The notes below the pieces were generated by a model. The model did no database searches. It saw nothing but the letters and a program-made list of their open reading frames with translations, and was not told the origin of the DNA. DNA of 64,000 nt from positions 1-64,000 of the forward strand of contig NZ_JXOK01000042.1 of NCBI RefSeq assembly GCF_000830505.1, read 5' to 3'. This stretch comes from Vibrio mytili. GTDB lineage: Bacteria > Pseudomonadota > Gammaproteobacteria > Enterobacterales > Vibrionaceae. The position numbers were made by a program, and so were the translations under genes. Numbering within the stretch: position 1 is the first letter of the stretch; every line of letters begins with the position of its first letter. Shown here one piece after another: positions 60,640 to 64,000 of the stretch.

Positions 60640-60756
60640 ATGAGAAATAGTAGGGCTATCGGGATTGTTCAATTATATTTTCTAATGATCACGGGTGTTG
60701 TGTTGCTTTACGATCTGGGTAAAAACAGAGACAATACGCCCCGTAGAACCGTTTGA
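60640..60756 (+). CDS. Candidate 38-residue membrane microprotein before epmC
   Basis: The ATG at 60640 has AGGAG nine bases upstream and opens 38 codons to TGA at 60754. The peptide has a basic N-terminus (MRNSRA), one hydrophobic stretch (residues 7-24, IGIVQLYFLMITGVVLLY) and a basic tail (KNRDNTPRRTV), the layout of a single-pass inner-membrane microprotein. It ends 15 bp before epmC, so both may share a transcript. I do not recognise a family. Confidence 0.5.
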   Translation: MRNSRAIGIVQLYFLMITGVVLLYDLGKNRDNTPRRTV

Positions 60757-60771
60757 CACATAGAATCGATA

Positions 60772-61302
60772 ATGAACCACGAATACCAAGACTTAATCAC
60801 CCTATTTAACAACACGTTTATTGAGTCTTTTAATACCAAGTTAGAGCTTGGTGGTGACGAGCCAGTTTACCTTCCTGCGAATGAAGACAACCAACACCAC
60901 CGGATTATTTTTGCCCGCGGCTTTTATGCCTCAGCACTTCATGAAATTGCGCACTGGTGCGTCGCAGGGCCAGAACGTCGATTGTTGGAAGATTTTGGTT
61001 ATTGGTATGAGCCCGATGGTCGTACTGAAGAAGTTCAAGCCAAGTTTGAGAAAGTCGAAATTCGACCTCAAGCCTACGAATGGATACTTGCAACAAGCGC
61101 TGGCTTCCCTTTTACGGTCAGTTGTGACAATCTACACGGCGATTTTGAACCTGATAGGCTTAGCTTTATGCAAAAAGTGCATAAAGAAGTGCTAAGCATC
61201 TTACAGTCAGGGTTGCCTCCGCGAGTCCAAATGCTTTCGGAAGCGCTGCGTGATTTTTATAACATCAAGCCACTGGAAGCCTCTGATTTTATCCTCAAGT
61301 AA
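60772..61302 (+). CDS. epmC: Elongation factor P hydroxylase EpmC
   Basis: EpmC (YfcM) hydroxylates the lysylated lysine of elongation factor P. The 176 residues have a metal-binding HEIAH at 57-61 (ALHEIAHWCVAGPERR). The enzymes that add the lysine (EpmA, EpmB) are encoded elsewhere. It is followed 14 bp later by the yfcL-like gene, as in E. coli. Confidence 0.93.
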   Translation: MNHEYQDLITLFNNTFIESFNTKLELGGDEPVYLPANEDNQHHRIIFARGFYASALHEIAHWCVAGPERRLLEDFGYWYEPDGRTEEVQAKFEKVEIRPQAYEWILATSAGFPFTVSCDNLHGDFEPDRLSFMQKVHKEVLSILQSGLPPRVQMLSEALRDFYNIKPLEASDFILK

Positions 61303-61316
61303 CCTCGAGATACACC

Positions 61317-61580
61317 ATGATTATTGAATTTGAAGAAAAACTACTAGAACTGATTGATGCACGTATTGAAACAGCATCAGATGATGAACTGTTTGCTGGT
61401 GGTTATTTACGTGGTCACATTTCTTTGTCGGCAGCATCGTGTGAAGACGATGGCATTCATGATGTCGACGAATTGAAAGTTCGTATTAAAAACAGCCTGG
61501 ACGCGGCACGAAGTGAATTAAGCCCTGCGGACCAGATTATCGTTAGCGATCTCTGGCAAGCACTTCAGGCTCAAGCCTAA
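61317..61580 (+). CDS. YfcL family protein
   Basis: This 87-residue acidic helical protein matches E. coli YfcL by position (between epmC and mnmC) and by pattern (LDARIETASDDELFAGGYLR, GHISLS). No function is known for the family. Co-transcription with epmC is likely. Confidence 0.85.
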   Translation: MIIEFEEKLLELIDARIETASDDELFAGGYLRGHISLSAASCEDDGIHDVDELKVRIKNSLDAARSELSPADQIIVSDLWQALQAQA

Positions 61581-61690
61581 ACTCATTCGAAAAAACTGAA
61601 TTTCTCCATAAAATTTTTATGGTTGTATGAAATCTAATCAGACCTTAATCTGGCAACAAGAATAAGAAACGTGAATAGAGGAATACAGCC

Positions 61691-62215
61691 ATGAAAATAG
61701 TCGCATTTGGTGCATCGACCAGTTCAACCTCAATCAACAAATTTCTTGCTACTTACGCTGCAAACCAAGTAAAAGGTGCGCACGTGAGCGTGTTGGATTT
61801 GAATGATTTCCAAGTTCCTATGTTTAGTGAAGATACCGAAAAAGAAATCGGTCAAGCTGAAGGTGCGCTTGCTTTCTTACGTGAACTTGAGCAAGCCGAT
61901 GCTATCATCGTGTCTTTTGCAGAACATAATGGTTCTTACACGGCTGCCTACAAAAACCTATTTGACTGGGCGACACGTATTGAACAGAATGTCTTCCAAA
62001 ACAAACCTGTGGTCTACTTGGCTACATCTCCAGGCCCAGGCGGTGCGCAGAGCGTACTGGCAGCCGCGACGGGATCGGCTCACTTCTTTGGTGCTGAGGT
62101 AAAAGCGTCGCTATCTGTGCCCAACTTCTACGATAATTTTGACTTAGAAGGCAGCGAGTGTAAAAGCGAAGATATCGCTGAACGAGTTAAGCAAGCTGTC
62201 GCAAAACTGGTTTAA
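61691..62215 (+). CDS. NADPH-dependent FMN reductase family protein
   Basis: This is a flavodoxin-fold protein of 174 residues. The phosphate loop is FGASTSSTSINKF near the N-terminus, and SFAEHNGSYTAAYKNLFDW (about 78-96) is the flavin-contact stretch of the NADPH:FMN reductase family. It probably reduces flavins or quinones; the natural substrate is not clear. It has its own upstream region with a good ribosome site (AGAGGAAT). Confidence 0.88.
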   Translation: MKIVAFGASTSSTSINKFLATYAANQVKGAHVSVLDLNDFQVPMFSEDTEKEIGQAEGALAFLRELEQADAIIVSFAEHNGSYTAAYKNLFDWATRIEQNVFQNKPVVYLATSPGPGGAQSVLAAATGSAHFFGAEVKASLSVPNFYDNFDLEGSECKSEDIAERVKQAVAKLV

Positions 62216-62299
62216 TATCAATCTCAGCATGCGTTTAACAGTGCTTGCTGTTTAAGTCGTAGATAGCCGACTTGTCGATTTCAGTGATGTTTCTGTGAT

Positions 62300-62334
62300 A
62301 TTCCCGATGGTGTTATTTATTCACTATCGGGAAT
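62300..62334. terminator. Hairpin between FMN reductase gene and mnmC
   Basis: ATTCCCGATGGTG pairs with CACTATCGGGAAT (13 bp with one G-U on the + strand) around a 9-base AT-rich loop. It lies between converging genes and has no strong T-run, so it is a probable but weak bidirectional terminator. Confidence 0.6.
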
Positions 62335-62353
62335 GAGCAGAATAAATCAGCGG

Positions 62354-64000
62354 TTAAAGCGTCGTAATCGCCTTTCCTTTTCTTAATTTGCGTACCCACA
62401 TTCGGCTAGGGTGCAACGTTTCCAATACATTGACAGGCAGTGGCAACGGATCACCACAGATCTGCGAGGCCAATACTTCTGCCATTAGCGGGGCTGAACT
62501 TAGTCCTCGCGATCCTAACCCCAACAAACAGAATAAGTTCGGAAATTGATGTGCCGGTTGCACTTCTTGAGGTTGTTTATGTTGTAAGTCCGCGTATTGT
62601 TCTTCGATTTTTGCGAAGTCCCCGACATTACCAACAAACGGTAAATGATCACGGCTGACGCAGCGAATACCTTGACGTGACTCATTCGTGCTTACATCAA
62701 CCTCGCTTACCCACTCTTGGTTGGGAAGGCACTTTCGTAGCTTTTCGACATTATCTAATTGTGCGCCTTCATCGAACTCAAAATCTAAGTGCTTACGGTC
62801 GTAACTTGCACCAATACAAAGGTGTTGGTTGTTCGGATTGACTGGCGTCATATAGCCGTCGTAGCAAAGCACGGTTTTTAATTGATTGAGCTTTTCTGTC
62901 GCAGGCACATGACTGACTTGCCCTTTTACTTTCCCCATTGGTAGCTCTGCGGTTTGGCGCAAGGTTTGGAATTCGTGTCCGTTGGCGACGACAACAACAG
63001 AATGCTCGAATGTTTTGCCATTCGCCTGCAAAATCCAAATTTGACGTTGTGTATCCCATTCCAATGCATCGACATTGTGCTCAAACTTAGCCGAAAAAGA
63101 GGTCTTCTGCTCCAGGTGAGCGATTAAATTCCGAGTGAACTCTGCTGGGCACATCCAACCCCCCAAGGGGTAGTGCACAGACGCCATATCAATCGGTAAC
63201 CCAATCCTTTCTGCGGTTTCTTGTGCAGACAGCTTATTAATTAACTCAGAAGGGAAATTCCCACCCAGCATCTTTTCGAGTTTTTCGGTCGACTTGTCAT
63301 CCCACATCAATTGAGTGACGCCACACCAATCGTGGTCAAAGGTGAGGTCGTTTGCCATTTGCTCGACGAATTGGCGCGCGAACAAAAAAGCTGGCGCAAA
63401 TACACGAGAAACGCCAGTGTGCGGTCCATTCAATAATGGATAAATCGCACCTTGACGATTTCCTGATGCGCCCTCGGCAGGCTGTTTGTCTTTACAATAT
63501 AGTGTGACATGTTGACCACGACGTAACAGCGTTTTGGCGAGTGTCGCACTTGCGATACCGCTCCGATGATCGCGATTGAGTTAAGATTCGTCGCGGGTGT
63601 ACGGTTAAACCAAGGCAGGTGATTAGAGTGACGTTTGCGTTGTTCCAACACGCCTGCGATCATCTCCCGTTTGGTGCCAAAGCCTTTCACCTTTTTCATG
63701 GTGAATCCCGCTTCGTTCAGTCCACGCCGAACAAACCCGGCAGCGGTAAAAGTAGCGACGGTACAGCCTGGTTTAGCCAAATTTGCCATGCCGTTAAACA
63801 GATTTTGGTTCCACATTTCTGGATTTTTACTCGGAGCAAAACCGTCCAAGAACCAAGCATCAATTAACCCCATTTCTCCGTAAGGCACTTGTGGCATGCA
63901 GTCTTTAATGTCACCAAACCATAAGTCGAGGGTGATAGCGCCATCTTCCAAAACAATTCGATGACATTCAGGAACCGCGGCCGGATAGTGCTGTTGCAAC
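62354..64000 (-). CDS. mnmC: tRNA 5-methylaminomethyl-2-thiouridine synthesis protein MnmC (frameshifted, N-terminus outside window)
   Basis: MnmC completes the mnm5s2U34 modification of tRNA. The methyltransferase part ([19 protein letters not shown]) is read from the window edge to 63430, and the FAD-dependent oxidase part ([19 protein letters not shown] and a C-terminal [15 protein letters not shown]) from about 63433 to 62354 in another frame. A missing base at about 63560 (CCGCCTCC read as CCGCTCC on the + strand) restores the dinucleotide-binding motif [19 protein letters not shown]. About 549 residues are present; roughly 120 N-terminal residues lie beyond the window. Confidence 0.92.

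Overview
This window is a chromosomal segment of a marine Vibrio, most likely of the Harveyi/Parahaemolyticus group. The polar flagellar and chemotaxis locus (flaA-flaGHIJ, flaKLM, fliE-J, fliK-R-flhB, flhAFG-fliA-cheYZAB) has the order known from V. parahaemolyticus and V. cholerae. The cytochrome c maturation genes follow directly. The right part keeps the order mlaA, fadL, fadI-fadJ, sixA, smrB, prmB, aroC, epmC, yfcL-like, mnmC seen in E. coli, but with two fadL copies and an ECF sigma/DUF3379 pair next to fadI. I see no tRNA, rRNA, insertion sequence, prophage, CRISPR array or integron.

Region 1 (1-28.5 kb): flagellin flaA behind a sigma-28-type promoter; flaG, cap fliD (flaH), chaperones flaI and fliS; the regulators flrA/flrB/flrC (flaK/L/M); then basal body, switch, export apparatus and C-ring genes, export gate genes flhB/flhA, pole-placement genes flhF/flhG and the flagellar sigma factor fliA. 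Sigma-54 type -24/-12 elements with exact GG-N10-GC spacing stand before flrB, fliE, fliK and flhA. This fits the known cascade in which FlrA with sigma-54 drives flrBC and the middle genes, and FliA drives late genes.

Region 2 (28.5-36.3 kb): chemotaxis genes cheY, cheZ, cheA, cheB, the array-positioning pair parC/parP, cheW and a DUF2802 membrane protein. CheA shows no recognisable P2 domain. Its long linker instead carries three copies of a short acidic motif that resembles the CheY-binding tails of FliM and CheZ encoded in the same window.

Region 3 (36.5-43.6 kb): ccmABCDEFGHI, the system I haem delivery pathway for c-type cytochromes.

Region 4 (43.8-64 kb): lipid transport and fatty acid use (mlaA, two fadL paralogues, ECF sigma with DUF3379 protein, fadI-fadJ), an insulinase-family protease, sixA, smrB, prmB, aroC, a TRIC-type channel protein, epmC, a YfcL-family protein, an FMN reductase and mnmC (cut by the window end). 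A strong terminator with no gene upstream on its strand, preceded by several hairpins, marks a candidate small RNA between the ECF sigma gene and fadI.

Eight genes (flaA, fliD, fliI, fliO, fliR, flhG, cheA, mnmC) each carry one single-base deletion that breaks an otherwise intact, conserved frame. In every case doubling one neighbouring base restores the family sequence. Sequence or assembly error is the simplest reading, but it matters because, taken literally, this cell could not build a flagellum or signal by chemotaxis.
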